The notes below the pieces were generated by a model. The model was not told the origin of the DNA. It searched no databases and saw only the letters and a program-made list of their open reading frames with translations. Of a DNA stretch of 64,000 bases, positions 1 to 8,704 are shown piece after piece. The stretch is from contig NZ_JAYGJQ010000002.1 in NCBI RefSeq assembly GCF_035013165.1, positions 1,488,001 to 1,552,000 of the forward strand, in the 5' to 3' direction. How positions within the stretch are numbered: the stretch's first letter is position 1; each line of letters starts with the position of its first letter. The DNA comes from Bacteriovorax sp. PP10 (GTDB taxonomy: Bacteria; Bdellovibrionota; Bacteriovoracia; Bacteriovoracales; Bacteriovoracaceae). Made by a program: the position numbers and the translations under genes.

Positions 1-1
1 A

Positions 2-310
2 CTCCATGCAGACGCGACTTTTAGAGCAAACGCGTTCTCAATCCAGCCTTTCGTTGGTGTGCATAAGAGATCGGGATACGGTTTTGGGGATGGCGCATAC
101 CTGGGGACAATGGTCGGAGCTTACGTGTGGGGAGACAGAATGGGGCTTCAACTACGCGGAATGGTCGATAAACAATACTTAACTATCAGCCCAAGAGTGA
201 AATTATGGCTAATGCAGCTAGAATACTCGCTTAAAAAGCCACTTAAGGCCGAAGTTGACGATGTTAAGCTTACAGCTATCCATAGTTTAGATTTCCGCAT
301 TTTCTTTTAA
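2..310 (+). CDS. C-terminal part of an outer-membrane-like protein (5' end outside window)
   Basis: The reading frame is open from the first bases of the window, so this is the last ~102 residues of a longer gene; the GTG at 59 is not its start. The visible part alternates hydrophobic and polar residues, with glycines and aromatics, as in beta-strands, and ends in Phe-Phe. A terminal Phe is typical of outer-membrane beta-barrel proteins. No family was recognised. The next gene lies 64 bp downstream, with a long inverted repeat between them. Confidence 0.6.
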   Translation, partial: LHADATFRANAFSIQPFVGVHKRSGYGFGDGAYLGTMVGAYVWGDRMGLQLRGMVDKQYLTISPRVKLWLMQLEYSLKKPLKAEVDDVKLTAIHSLDFRIFF

Positions 311-325
311 TAGCATATCTCTCGT

Positions 326-361
326 GGTAGGCTAGCAATAATTAATTATTACTAGCTTACC
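326..361. repeat. 36-bp near-perfect inverted repeat before the DEAD-box gene
   Basis: The segment folds back on itself over its whole length: GGTAGGCTAG on the left pairs with CTAGCTTACC on the right, around the perfect 14-bp palindrome AATAATTAATTATT. Only one G-T wobble and one C-A mismatch interrupt it. No T-tract follows, so it is not a standard intrinsic terminator. It ends 13 bp before the helicase start, so it is either an operator or a 5' leader hairpin. Confidence 0.6.
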
Positions 362-374
362 TCATGAGACCACT

Positions 375-1895
375 ATGAACTTTGACAAAATCTTATCTCA
401 CCCTTCAGTCCTTGCTTTTTTAGCAGAACAAAAAATTAAAGAAGCGACAACAATCCAATCTTTAGTTATTCCAGATTTCTTAACAGGTAAGTCTGTTAAC
501 GTAATCGCTAAAACTGGTTCAGGAAAAACATACGCCTTCGCACTTCCGATTATGGAGCTTCTAAAAAACTCTGAAATGGATAGACCAGTAGGCGATCCTA
601 AAAAACAATTCGGTAAACCACGTGCTGTTGTTCTTGCTCCAACAAGAGAGCTTGCACTTCAACTTCACAAAGTTTTCAAATCAATCGGCCACCATGTGAA
701 ACTTCGCGTTCGTATGCTTGCTGGTGGTGAAGCAGCTAAGACTAACCATCTTCTAGCTCGCGACACTTTTGATATTCTTATCGCAACGCCAGGACGTTTA
801 AGTTCAGCGCTTAGAAGAAAAGAGATCAATCTTAAAGAAACAAACTACATCATCATGGATGAAGCTGATCAGCTTTTAGAAATGGGATTTAGAAAAGACT
901 TAGAAAACATCTACGGATCATGTGACGCTAGTTTAGTTCACGTTGGATTATTCTCAGCAACTCACTCAGAGTCTCTGGATGAATTCTGTAAAACTATTTT
1001 CAACGCTATTGATTTCGCAAGCTACAACAGCGAAGACAAAAACAAACTGACTCAAGCAGTTCGTACATACAACATCTACTTAAAAGACGAAGAAAAAATC
1101 CAAATGACTGAAGCCTTCATCAAAGGTCAGGCGAAAGGAAACGGAATTATCTTCGTTAACAAGCACGATACAGTTAACAGCTTATTTGCTGATTTACCTG
1201 CTAAGTTCCCTAAGATGAAGTTCCACGCTCTTCACGGAGAGATGGAAGCGAAAGCTCGTAAGAAAGCTTACGATTCATTCTTAAAAGAAGGTGGGATTTT
1301 AATTTCTACAGATATCACTGCTCGCGGAATGGATATTGATGACCTGGTTTGGGTTATGAACTTCGATCTACCGTTCGAAGCTGTGTATTACATCCACCGT
1401 TGTGGACGTGTTGGTAGAAGACAAACTGAAGGGTTTGCTTACAACCTTGTGACACCAAAAGACGTAAACATTATCGCAAGAATCAACGAAGCGATTAAAA
1501 ATCAAACGGCGATCAGATTAACTTCTTTTGATGAGAAGAAATTCTCTGCTGTAAAAGCAATCAAAGCAAAAACGATTGAAACGAAACTTGATAAAAAGAA
1601 AAAGCAGCTTGATACACTTAAAGAAAAAGTGAACCCAAGAAAGAAAACTGAAAGAAAAGGTGTTAAAGTTGTTAAGAGCACTTCGACTCCAAGATATAAG
1701 AGAGAAGAGCTTAAAGCTACTAAGAAGCCGACTCGTAATACAGACGGAAGAACAGATAAATCAGCTAAGCCTTACTCAAAAGGGAATGCTAAGCCAAACG
1801 CTAGAACAAACCCTAAATCAAACACGAACACTAAAAAGAGAGCACCTGATACTTTCAAGAGTGCTCCTAGACCAAAAAAGGCAACTAGAAGATAG
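375..1895 (+). CDS. DEAD-box ATP-dependent RNA helicase
   Basis: This is a cytoplasmic RNA helicase that unwinds short duplexes in ribosome assembly or mRNA turnover. The 506 residues carry the family motifs in order: Q motif near residue 27, Walker A AKTGSGKT near 45-52, PTREL, TPGR, DEAD near 162, SAT near 194, a helicase C domain with STDITARGMD, and HRCGRVGRR near 340. The last motif differs slightly from the usual HRIGRTGR. From about residue 390 the tail is low-complexity and very rich in Lys, Arg and Thr, as in RhlE-like proteins that use a basic tail to bind RNA. The long inverted repeat just upstream may regulate it. Which paralogue (RhlE, CsdA, SrmB) cannot be decided here. Confidence 0.95.
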   Translation: MNFDKILSHPSVLAFLAEQKIKEATTIQSLVIPDFLTGKSVNVIAKTGSGKTYAFALPIMELLKNSEMDRPVGDPKKQFGKPRAVVLAPTRELALQLHKVFKSIGHHVKLRVRMLAGGEAAKTNHLLARDTFDILIATPGRLSSALRRKEINLKETNYIIMDEADQLLEMGFRKDLENIYGSCDASLVHVGLFSATHSESLDEFCKTIFNAIDFASYNSEDKNKLTQAVRTYNIYLKDEEKIQMTEAFIKGQAKGNGIIFVNKHDTVNSLFADLPAKFPKMKFHALHGEMEAKARKKAYDSFLKEGGILISTDITARGMDIDDLVWVMNFDLPFEAVYYIHRCGRVGRRQTEGFAYNLVTPKDVNIIARINEAIKNQTAIRLTSFDEKKFSAVKAIKAKTIETKLDKKKKQLDTLKEKVNPRKKTERKGVKVVKSTSTPRYKREELKATKKPTRNTDGRTDKSAKPYSKGNAKPNARTNPKSNTNTKKRAPDTFKSAPRPKKATRR

Positions 1896-1898
1896 TTT

Positions 1899-2357
1899 AT
1901 GGTTAAAGTTTTAATTCTTACTCTAAGTTTACTAATCACCCTGGGCTGCTCGAAAAAAGAAGTAGCTCCGGTGGTTTTATACACGCAGGAAGAATTCGAT
2001 ACGATCATAAACACAACTAGTGCGACTCCCGACAAAAACAGCGCTAATGCCATTAACTATTCTGACTATTCTCCTGGAGTTGACCGAGTTAACTCAAAGG
2101 CGATGATTTATGAAAGATTAAGTTTTGCAGCGATTGCTTTTGAAACTGAAAAACAAGCAAAAGACGAAGCACTAAGATTAAACCAGTATTACTCTCGCAA
2201 TTGGCTTTTTGATAAAGTTGAAGGGGAACCGATATTAGAAGATCTAGTGATCTCGAGATTCCATGCGGTCAATCCAAAGCGCAGAACTCAGAGAAAACCA
2301 GTTAACATTCCTCCAATGGAACATCATGAAGGCGGCGGCGGTGGCGGCGGACACTAA
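1899..2357 (+). CDS. Small lipoprotein with Gly-rich C-terminus
   Basis: The N-terminus is a short hydrophobic signal followed by the lipobox LGCS, so the mature protein would be lipid-anchored at Cys17. The body is about 135 residues and polar, with no recognised domain. It ends in HHEGGGGGGGH, a poly-Gly tail bracketed by histidines, encoded by a GGC-repeat tract. The last 32 bp overlap the start of the downstream GNAT gene in another frame. It starts 3 bp after the helicase stop and may be co-transcribed with it. The function is unknown. Confidence 0.8.
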   Translation: MVKVLILTLSLLITLGCSKKEVAPVVLYTQEEFDTIINTTSATPDKNSANAINYSDYSPGVDRVNSKAMIYERLSFAAIAFETEKQAKDEALRLNQYYSRNWLFDKVEGEPILEDLVISRFHAVNPKRRTQRKPVNIPPMEHHEGGGGGGGH

Positions 2358-2892
2358 AGATATAGCGAGCATTACATTCAAGACTGCTCATCCAGAAGAC
2401 TCCCAAAAAATTTCTGAACTTGTTAATTCGGCCTACCGTGGAGAAGACTCCAAACAAGGCTGGACCACTGAAGCTGATTACATTGGCGGAACAAGAACAA
2501 CTCCTGAGCTTATTTTATCTATGTTAAAGACTCCGAAGGCGCAAATCGAGATGGCCTTTGATGAAGTAAATAATCTGATCGGTTGTGTGTACATTAATAG
2601 AGAAGGGACTGAGCGTCTTTATTTTGGAATGCTGACAACATCACCACAATACCAAGGCAAAGGGCTAGGGAAGACGATGATTTCTCACGTCGTCGACATC
2701 GCAAAAAAAGAATCTTTTACTGAAATGAAAATTACAGTTTTAAATGTCAGACCTGAATTGATTGCATTTTATGAACGTCGTGGATTTAAGGCGACTGGTG
2801 ATTTTGAAAAATTTCCTGACAATGATCCGGCCTATGGAATCCCGAAAGTTGATGGATTAAAACTTTTAGAATTTATTAAGAAGGACTTTTAA
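2326..2892 (+). CDS. GNAT-family N-acetyltransferase
   Basis: This is an acetyl-CoA-dependent N-acyltransferase of unknown substrate. The 188 residues include the acetyl-CoA pyrophosphate-binding signature QYQGKGLG in the central part and the C-terminal pattern YERRGF typical of the fold. I chose the ATG at 2326 because the longer frame from 2263 lies inside the lipoprotein coding region and adds residues without similarity to the fold. The first codons (Met-Lys-Ala-Ala-Ala-Val-Ala-Ala) come from the same GGC-rich tract that encodes the lipoprotein poly-Gly tail. The 3' end overlaps the convergent globin gene by 17 bp. Confidence 0.85.
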   Translation: MKAAAVAADTKDIASITFKTAHPEDSQKISELVNSAYRGEDSKQGWTTEADYIGGTRTTPELILSMLKTPKAQIEMAFDEVNNLIGCVYINREGTERLYFGMLTTSPQYQGKGLGKTMISHVVDIAKKESFTEMKITVLNVRPELIAFYERRGFKATGDFEKFPDNDPAYGIPKVDGLKLLEFIKKDF

Positions 2893-3292
2893 ACATCATA
2901 GGATGTGATTTAAAGCGCTCTTCAAAAAACGCAATTCTCTTCTTCCATTCAGCAGTGATAAGCTGAATTTCGGCCAATTCGGAGGCTTCGGCCTGAGTTT
3001 TAAACTGCTCTTCCAATTCATCCAAAGTCTTATGAAATAAAACAATCCAGCGGCCAAGCTCGCCGCGTTTAATCCCTAATTGAAGGTGAGTGAAGAGAAG
3101 TTGAAACTGCTTGCCTTCCAGAGGCCTTGTAACCTTCCCAGTAAGCTGCATTTCCCAAAAAGTCGTAATACGCTCTAAGTGAGAGGCCAGGTATTCAGGG
3201 TCTCTAAAACGGGCAAAATGATAGCCTAGAAGCACATCATTGATGGCCTTCTGGTAAAAGGACTCGACCACTATATAAATCAGCTCTCTCAT
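2876..3292 (-). CDS. Truncated hemoglobin-like protein (group III)
   Basis: This 138-residue all-helical protein fits the group III truncated globin pattern: an N-terminal FYQKAINDVLLGYHF segment, then FWEMQLTG, then a His at residue 69 in LLFTHLQL in the position of the proximal F8 ligand, followed by RWIVLFHKTLDE. Globins of this class bind haem and handle oxygen or NO. The match is by pattern only. The gene is tail-to-tail with the GNAT gene and overlaps it by 17 bp. An intergenic stretch of about 110 bp upstream separates it from a divergent secreted-protein gene. Confidence 0.7.
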   Translation of the reverse strand: MRELIYIVVESFYQKAINDVLLGYHFARFRDPEYLASHLERITTFWEMQLTGKVTRPLEGKQFQLLFTHLQLGIKRGELGRWIVLFHKTLDELEEQFKTQAEASELAEIQLITAEWKKRIAFFEERFKSHPMMFKSPS

Positions 3293-3403
3293 ATCTCTAT
3301 TATGCCCTAAACCCTTAAAAATTAATATCAGAGTAAAAAAGTAAACTTATTTTTTCAATATCCGATAGGACTACTAAAGTAAACCTTATGAAGGACTGTA
3401 TCA

Positions 3404-4069
3404 ATGGGATTATCCCGTTTTTATAAATTCATGCTCTCAATATCGCTCTCACTGGCATTTTCCAGTGTGGCGATGGCCGAAGATGCGAACGTGCAGACAC
3501 TCTCTGAAGGGGCGTGTTGGTATGAGCAAGGGGAGTTCTTAAAAATTGCGAGCTTTAATGACCGTGAATCACTTTTTATTTCTCGCGACGATATAGAAGA
3601 GCAGGTTTCAGATTTATTAAATCCATCAAAGAAAAAGAAAACTCTAACTAATGATTTATCACTTCATTGTGGTGGATACGGTTCTAGTTTAGTTGTGAAA
3701 ACAGAACTTGATCACAAACCAGTTTGTTTGTGGGTGAAGTTTGTGAAAGGAAAATTAGTCATGAGATCTCTTGGCGGTCTTGAAGCTAATAGTTCAGACG
3801 GAGATATTTGTGATGGATATAAGTGGGGAGAGTTGATTGTCGGAGTGAAGACTCTGGATCAAAAAGAACTCCTTCAATCAGAACATTTTACATCGATAGT
3901 AAAATCGGTGAGCACTATTAGTGGGACGACGTTGAAGGTAACGTTACAACCACAGTTTCATGGTAAGGAAGTCGAAGCGATGAGTGAATTGAAGAAACAA
4001 GTGGATCTTCGATACATTGAACTCAATCTCTATCAGCATCCTGTCGGTGAAGCAGCTTCTCTAAAATAA
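3404..4069 (+). CDS. Secreted protein of unknown function
   Basis: The 221-residue product starts with a classical signal peptide that would be cleaved after Ala-Met-Ala near residue 25, so it is probably periplasmic or secreted. The mature part has several cysteines (CWYE, HCGG, VCLW, DICDG) that could form disulfides. No known domain was recognised. An AAGGA ribosome binding site lies just before the ATG. A bidirectional terminator follows directly after the stop. Confidence 0.75.
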   Translation: MGLSRFYKFMLSISLSLAFSSVAMAEDANVQTLSEGACWYEQGEFLKIASFNDRESLFISRDDIEEQVSDLLNPSKKKKTLTNDLSLHCGGYGSSLVVKTELDHKPVCLWVKFVKGKLVMRSLGGLEANSSDGDICDGYKWGELIVGVKTLDQKELLQSEHFTSIVKSVSTISGTTLKVTLQPQFHGKEVEAMSELKKQVDLRYIELNLYQHPVGEAASLK

Positions 4070-4105
4070 AAAAGGCCCGCAATTGCTTGCAGGCCTTTTT
4101 ATTTT
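4066..4105. terminator. Bidirectional intrinsic terminator
   Basis: An A-run, a stem based on AAAAGGCC and GGCCTTTT, and a T-run lie between two convergent genes. It would stop transcription from both the secreted-protein gene and dksA. Confidence 0.85.
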
Positions 4106-4131
4106 CAATTCAAATTTTAACTTAAATTAAA

Positions 4132-4560
4132 TTAACGAATAGTATCGTGAAGAGCTCTTCCCAATGACTTTGATTTTTTATCAAAGAAATTGTTGTTCTC
4201 TGCCATTTCCGCTTCTTCTTTGCAAGCGATGCAAAGTTCAGCTGTCAGGCGAGCACTTAGTCTTTCAAATCCGATTTCTCCATCACATTCTTCGCATAGA
4301 CCGTAAGTTCCACGAGTCATTGCTTCAAGCGATTTATTAACCTTCTTTAAATAGAAGTTTTCACGATTAATGAAACGAATATCGTGAGAAGTTTGTGTGT
4401 TAACACTTGCTTCATCTAAAGGATCAGAAAGTTCATTTCTGTCCAGTTGGTATTGCTCGTGTTCCATTTTTTTGTTCGAAATACGCTCTTTGTCCGCTAG
4501 TAACTTTTCTTTCAAAATTCCGATTTGTTTGTCTGACAGATAAGCATTCTCTCTTTTCAT
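4132..4560 (-). CDS. dksA: DksA/TraR-family transcription regulator
   Basis: DksA-type proteins enter the RNA polymerase secondary channel and, with ppGpp, retune transcription during starvation. The 142-residue product has an N-terminal coiled coil carrying the tip motif DPLDEAS, then a four-cysteine zinc finger (C-E-E-C, then C-I-A-C 17 residues later). I chose the ATG at 4560 because AGGAGT sits 5-6 bases upstream; the ATG at 4584 has no such site. It faces a shared terminator at its 3' end. The name rests on the family; a paralogue of dksA elsewhere in the genome is possible. Confidence 0.9.
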   Translation of the reverse strand: MKRENAYLSDKQIGILKEKLLADKERISNKKMEHEQYQLDRNELSDPLDEASVNTQTSHDIRFINRENFYLKKVNKSLEAMTRGTYGLCEECDGEIGFERLSARLTAELCIACKEEAEMAENNNFFDKKSKSLGRALHDTIR

Positions 4561-4732
4561 TCTTACTCCTGAAAAATACTGCATTTATCCTCAATGATTA
4601 AAGCAGTGGCAAACATTCTAAAGAACAATTAATATTGTGTTTCTGGAAATTGACAATACAGATGCGCGACTAATCTAGTAAATTATTAAAATCTAACAAA
4701 GCTTAACATCTTACTAATACAATCATTAAGTT

Positions 4733-5122
4733 TTACTTAATACCATTGGGAAAAGAGGCTTCGCAGTAAGGGCAGAAGTGCCAGAATTGTATATCAACGT
4801 CGGTCTTGCATGACGCGCAAGTTATGATGTGCTCTAGGTCAACAAAGTCTTCTCCACCCATAAATAGATCTTTTCTCATTGCTCGGATTGTCACAGGGTG
4901 AGCGCGAAATTTTTTTGGATCGAGTTTATCTGGAATAAACGCAGCAGGTGCAACATTTTTATCTGGAATGACATTTACCTGGTGAGTTTCGTGATAATCC
5001 GTCTCGAAAAGTTGCAGGTTCGCAGCATTTTTGTACGTAGCTAATTTTTCCAATTGAGATTGAGGATCGTGGTTTTTTTGTAAAAATTTTCTGACTTCTT
5101 CTTCGTTATAATTTTTAACCAT
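4733..5122 (-). CDS. Hypothetical protein with C-terminal zinc ribbon
   Basis: The 129 residues are mostly polar with no signal peptide. The last 30 residues hold two CxxC knuckles (CASC and CPYC) separated by about 13 residues, a likely zinc ribbon. No family was recognised. The gene starts 6 bp after the stop of the helical-protein gene upstream, so the two are probably one transcription unit. Confidence 0.7.
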   Translation of the reverse strand: MVKNYNEEEVRKFLQKNHDPQSQLEKLATYKNAANLQLFETDYHETHQVNVIPDKNVAPAAFIPDKLDPKKFRAHPVTIRAMRKDLFMGGEDFVDLEHIITCASCKTDVDIQFWHFCPYCEASFPNGIK

Positions 5123-5128
5123 GATTTA

Positions 5129-5689
5129 TTACCCTAACATTCTCTTCCATTCTTTTTCTAAATAATCAATCAACTGCGAACTCGCTTTTTGGTGTTGATT
5201 AAAAATTTTCATAAGACCTGGTTTTGCGGCCAGCACTTCTTTTTTTAGTCTAAGACTAAGCGGCCCCATCGTTTCAATTGTTCTAAGAGTCCATTCTTTG
5301 ACTTCAGGATTTTTACTCATTAGGAGATTCTTTAGTATTTCAAAATACTCCATCGAGATCATTGTTCCGTTTTTTAATCCGTCAGCGATCACGTGCTTTT
5401 GTGAAGCAGAAAGAGCATAGACGATCATTTCATGGTCTTTAATTTCTTTGAGTGTCTTAAAGAAGAGTTCATTCAATTCGCTGGTGGTTGTTTGTGAATT
5501 ATCCAGAATGCACAAAATCTTTTTTAGCGTTTCATTTTGAAGAACTTTGTCAGTGCCATTGGCGAGGGCACGGGCCCATTCCTGCTTCAATTCAGCTAAA
5601 AGCTCAGGCGTGAGCTTAATCTGTGGTCTCTGACCGTTTTTGAGTTTCTCGATAGTATCCAAGTATATTCGTTGGTAATTTTCATTCAT
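5129..5689 (-). CDS. Hypothetical helical protein
   Basis: This 186-residue cytoplasmic protein is predicted to be nearly all helical, with a HEAT-like run of amphipathic helices in its second half (EVKEWTLRTIETMGPLS). No signal peptide, membrane segment or catalytic motif is visible. It is the first gene of a likely two-gene unit with the zinc-ribbon protein, and it is divergent from queE with about 100 bp between them. The function is unknown. Confidence 0.7.
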   Translation of the reverse strand: MNENYQRIYLDTIEKLKNGQRPQIKLTPELLAELKQEWARALANGTDKVLQNETLKKILCILDNSQTTTSELNELFFKTLKEIKDHEMIVYALSASQKHVIADGLKNGTMISMEYFEILKNLLMSKNPEVKEWTLRTIETMGPLSLRLKKEVLAAKPGLMKIFNQHQKASSQLIDYLEKEWKRMLG

Positions 5690-5793
5690 AAGACCATTTT
5701 ATCACCTTTTTTGAGCAAAAATACTGAAAAATCTACCTGTTTAACCTTTGGAGTTTGACGCTTCCACGGCATCCCTGTAAAAAATGCGATTAC

Positions 5794-6504
5794 ATGAAAG
5801 GAAATCACCTCATAAATTCTATTTACCGTGCCACCGAAGGGGAAGGCGTCTTTGTTGGACGTCCGCAAATCTTCGTGCGCTACCAAGGCTGCTCTGTTGG
5901 TTGCATTAACTGCGATTCAAAAGACACGTGGGAATTCGATAAAGAGATGGGGATTGATGTTGAAGAGATCCTGGATCGCGTTCATTCTGAAGGCCATAAC
6001 GGGTCTATTAAGAACGTTTCTATTACTGGGGGAGATCCACTTCACCCAAGTCACGTGCCTCACGTTTTAGCGTTAGTTAAAGCGCTTAAAGAAAGAGGGT
6101 ACTTCATCAATATCGAAGCGGCCGGAACAAGAGTCGTGGATGAGATCTTTGATTTAGTTGATTACATTAGTTTTGATTATAAGACGCCATCGACTGGTGT
6201 GCGCACTCCGCTTAAAAATATTCAGAAGATGAACACTCAGTACAAAAATAAGTTTCAGTTAAAAGCTGTTATTTCTGACCGCACTGATTTCGATTCAGTC
6301 ATGGATGCATTCAAAGGTCTTTCAGGGACTGAGAGTTCGCTTAACTTTCCATGGGTACTGACTCCTTGTTACAACACAAAAGAAGAATTTCCTCTTGATC
6401 GTTTTATTAATGTTCTAAACTGGAACGAAGAAAACGGTGGTCACTTCCGCGTGATTGGTCAGCAACACAAGTGGATTTTTGGGCCGGATAATAAACTCGT
6501 CTAG
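5794..6504 (+). CDS. queE: 7-carboxy-7-deazaguanine synthase (QueE)
   Basis: QueE is a radical-SAM enzyme that converts 6-carboxytetrahydropterin to 7-carboxy-7-deazaguanine on the way to queuosine. The sequence opens with the family signature IYRATEGEGVFVGRPQ, followed by the iron-sulfur motif CSVGCINC (Cx3Cx2C) and ITGGDPL. I took the ATG at 5794 rather than the TTG at 5755, since QueE proteins begin just before this signature. The length of 236 residues is normal for the family. No other queuosine genes are in the window. Confidence 0.92.
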   Translation: MKGNHLINSIYRATEGEGVFVGRPQIFVRYQGCSVGCINCDSKDTWEFDKEMGIDVEEILDRVHSEGHNGSIKNVSITGGDPLHPSHVPHVLALVKALKERGYFINIEAAGTRVVDEIFDLVDYISFDYKTPSTGVRTPLKNIQKMNTQYKNKFQLKAVISDRTDFDSVMDAFKGLSGTESSLNFPWVLTPCYNTKEEFPLDRFINVLNWNEENGGHFRVIGQQHKWIFGPDNKLV

Positions 6505-6634
6505 AATTTCTTCAGTACTCCTAATTATTTCAAAGTAAGAACATGTTACAACATTTCCGTTGCGAAAGACTCGCGACAGGCGCGGAATTAGAGAATGTAA
6601 ATTTCTCTCCCATTTTCTTTATCAAGGAATGAAT

Positions 6635-8119
6635 ATGAAAAAATGGATTGTCCTCGCAGTATTAGCGTTAAATGTCTCTGCTCAAGCTTCTAGCATCTCA
6701 GTTAACTCGATCAACTCTCTTATTCAAAAAAACAAAGGCGGATGGATTGCCCGTGAGAATAGAATTTCTCGCTTAAGCGATTTTGAAATCAAAAGGCTTT
6801 TAGGATCAAAGGATCTTCCGGAAGGAAATGGTCTATATGAAGACAGGACCAGAGCACTGGAGGCATGGGACTGGAGAAATGTTGAAGGAGTCAATTGGCT
6901 TGGTTCAGTGATGGATCAAGGGAATTGTGGCTCTTGCGTGGCCTTCGCATCAGTGGCCACTTTAGAAGCTCAGTACAGAATTAATTCAACACTACCATGG
7001 TTGACTCCAACATTTTCACCTCAGCAGCTTTTCAACTGCGGTGGTGGAGCTTGTGATATGGGATGGTTTCCAAGTTCAGCAGCAAGTTTTTTAAAGAATA
7101 AAGGAGTCGTAGACTCTTCATGTGCACCTTATGCATCGGGATCAACTGGTGAAGACGTTCAATGTAAAAAGAACTTCTGCCAGAACCAAACAGAAAGAAC
7201 ATACAGAATCGCCAACTTCAATTCACCAAGTGGTGGCGGTGGAGTTTCTTCAAAAGTAAAAGAGGCACTTAAAAAAGGGCCGCTGGTTACAACACTTACA
7301 GTTTATGAAGACTTCATGGTTTATAGCTCTGGTGTTTATAAATCAGTAAGCAACAAACGAGTTGGTGGCCACGCCGTTTCTCTAGTGGGATTCAACGATG
7401 AAGGACGCTACTGGATTGTCAGAAACAGCTGGGGCCCGGATTGGGGAGAAAACGGATTCATCCGCGTTTCTTACGATGATAAATCGGGGATTGGAGACAG
7501 CACATGGGCCTACCAGACAACTCCGGAAGATAACTATATCTCAATTGCGAACCCAACAGACCATCAGTATGTAAGTGGAACAGAAACGATCCAGGTTAAA
7601 TTAGCAAAACCTGCTGCCAGTGAAGTGGTGATTGCTGGAGATACAGATACGATGAATGTTGTGTCTTGCCAGGGAACATCTACACAAGAGTGTGGGATGA
7701 CGATTGATACTCAAAAATTAAAAGACGGCCGTTATGAAGTGTATGCAAAGAGTGGTGATAAAAAATCTCAAGTCAGAGAGTTTTTAGTTGTAAACCATGA
7801 ACCGCAAACAACGATTTCTTTTGCCGGTGTCCGTGGTGTTGATCTTAAAAAACCACAGAAAGGAAGAATTGAATTTGATATTGATGTGAAAGCAGCACCG
7901 GTTATTCCTCAACGAGTGACTTTTATTATTGAAGACTCAACTGGAAAAGTGATCGTAAAAAGAGTGACTGATCAGGTGGTAGAACATATGCGTTTAGGGT
8001 TTAGAACAAATACTATCGCTAATGGAAGTTACAAAATTTACTACACTGCTGAAACTCCTTTTAATGGGAGTATGGCAGAGGCCAGATCTAACGTCGAAGT
8101 CATGACAACTAAGAACTAG
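6635..8119 (+). CDS. Secreted papain-family (C1A) cysteine protease
   Basis: This secreted endopeptidase probably acts in the periplasm or outside the cell; in a predator, prey protein is a likely substrate. A signal peptide ends near residue 20 (VSAQASS). The papain fold follows with all catalytic residues visible: Gln in DQGNCGSC, Cys near residue 101, His near 246 in GGHAVSL, and Asn near 264 in NSWGPDWGENGF. Beyond about residue 310 there are ~180 residues of beta-rich sequence, probably two Ig-like domains. The start at 6635 has AAGGA six bases upstream. The pro-region is short compared with eukaryotic papains. A terminator follows. Confidence 0.9.
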   Translation: MKKWIVLAVLALNVSAQASSISVNSINSLIQKNKGGWIARENRISRLSDFEIKRLLGSKDLPEGNGLYEDRTRALEAWDWRNVEGVNWLGSVMDQGNCGSCVAFASVATLEAQYRINSTLPWLTPTFSPQQLFNCGGGACDMGWFPSSAASFLKNKGVVDSSCAPYASGSTGEDVQCKKNFCQNQTERTYRIANFNSPSGGGGVSSKVKEALKKGPLVTTLTVYEDFMVYSSGVYKSVSNKRVGGHAVSLVGFNDEGRYWIVRNSWGPDWGENGFIRVSYDDKSGIGDSTWAYQTTPEDNYISIANPTDHQYVSGTETIQVKLAKPAASEVVIAGDTDTMNVVSCQGTSTQECGMTIDTQKLKDGRYEVYAKSGDKKSQVREFLVVNHEPQTTISFAGVRGVDLKKPQKGRIEFDIDVKAAPVIPQRVTFIIEDSTGKVIVKRVTDQVVEHMRLGFRTNTIANGSYKIYYTAETPFNGSMAEARSNVEVMTTKN

Positions 8120-8127
8120 TTACAAAT

Positions 8128-8155
8128 AAAAAAGGGAGCCTAGGCTCCCTTTTTA
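8128..8155. terminator. Bidirectional intrinsic terminator
   Basis: AAAAAGGGAGCC, a 3-base loop, GGCTCCCTTTTT: a strong short stem with A- and T-runs on both sides, placed between two convergent genes. Confidence 0.9.
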
Positions 8156-8162
8156 TTTTTAA

Positions 8163-8585
8163 TTATTTTCTTAATCTAAATTTTGTTTCCGTGTGACAGT
8201 CCACTTCAGTTTTCACACCATTAATGACAAATGGATCATTAACATAATCACCAGTTTCTTCGTCGTATTCCATCTTCACTTCATTTTCAAGATCGATAGA
8301 CTCTAGAGATGTCGTAAAGTCTTTATCAGATTTCATAGAGAAAACATGAAGTTCACTGGCCGTTTTAACTCTATACTCATTTCCTTTCATTATTTCACTG
8401 GTAACTGGTTGACCGTTGATTTCGAAAACTTGCGTTCCAAACATACTTTTTGAAGAGTCAAATGTCATATGAATTGACTTACTACCGTCTAAACTTACGC
8501 ACTCAATATTCGTAAGGCGTGCAACGACGACAGCTTGTGATGAGAAAGAAATAGCTAGAAGGGCAAGTGCTAAAAAACTTTTCAT
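8163..8585 (-). CDS. Small secreted protein of unknown function
   Basis: The 140-residue product has a typical signal peptide (MKSFLALALLAISFSSQA). The mature part has two cysteines (IECVS, VDCHT) at opposite ends and ends with a basic RLRK. I chose the ATG at 8585 because GGAG lies about six bases before it. No domain was recognised. It shares the terminator with the cysteine protease gene. Confidence 0.75.
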   Translation of the reverse strand: MKSFLALALLAISFSSQAVVVARLTNIECVSLDGSKSIHMTFDSSKSMFGTQVFEINGQPVTSEIMKGNEYRVKTASELHVFSMKSDKDFTTSLESIDLENEVKMEYDEETGDYVNDPFVINGVKTEVDCHTETKFRLRK

Positions 8586-8663
8586 TATAGACTCCATGAG
8601 GGGGTGTTTTCTATAGAGTAACTTAGATTAGCGGAGGTAGGGGAGTGAGTGCAAAGATTACAG

Positions 8664-8690
8664 AGGCGTGTTTAAAATTTCAACACGCCT
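8664..8690. terminator. Hairpin downstream of the repeat-protein gene
   Basis: AGGCGTGTT and AACACGCCT form a perfect 9-bp stem with a 9-base loop, 15 bp after the stop codon of the minus-strand gene. The T-tract after it is poor, so it may be a weak terminator or a 3'-end stabiliser. Confidence 0.45.
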
Positions 8691-8704
8691 TGATGATTAT
8701 AGAT

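Noticed and set aside
5755-5793. TTG-started N-terminal extension of QueE
   Set aside because: The family begins just before IYRATEGEG, and GGAG lies too close to the TTG.
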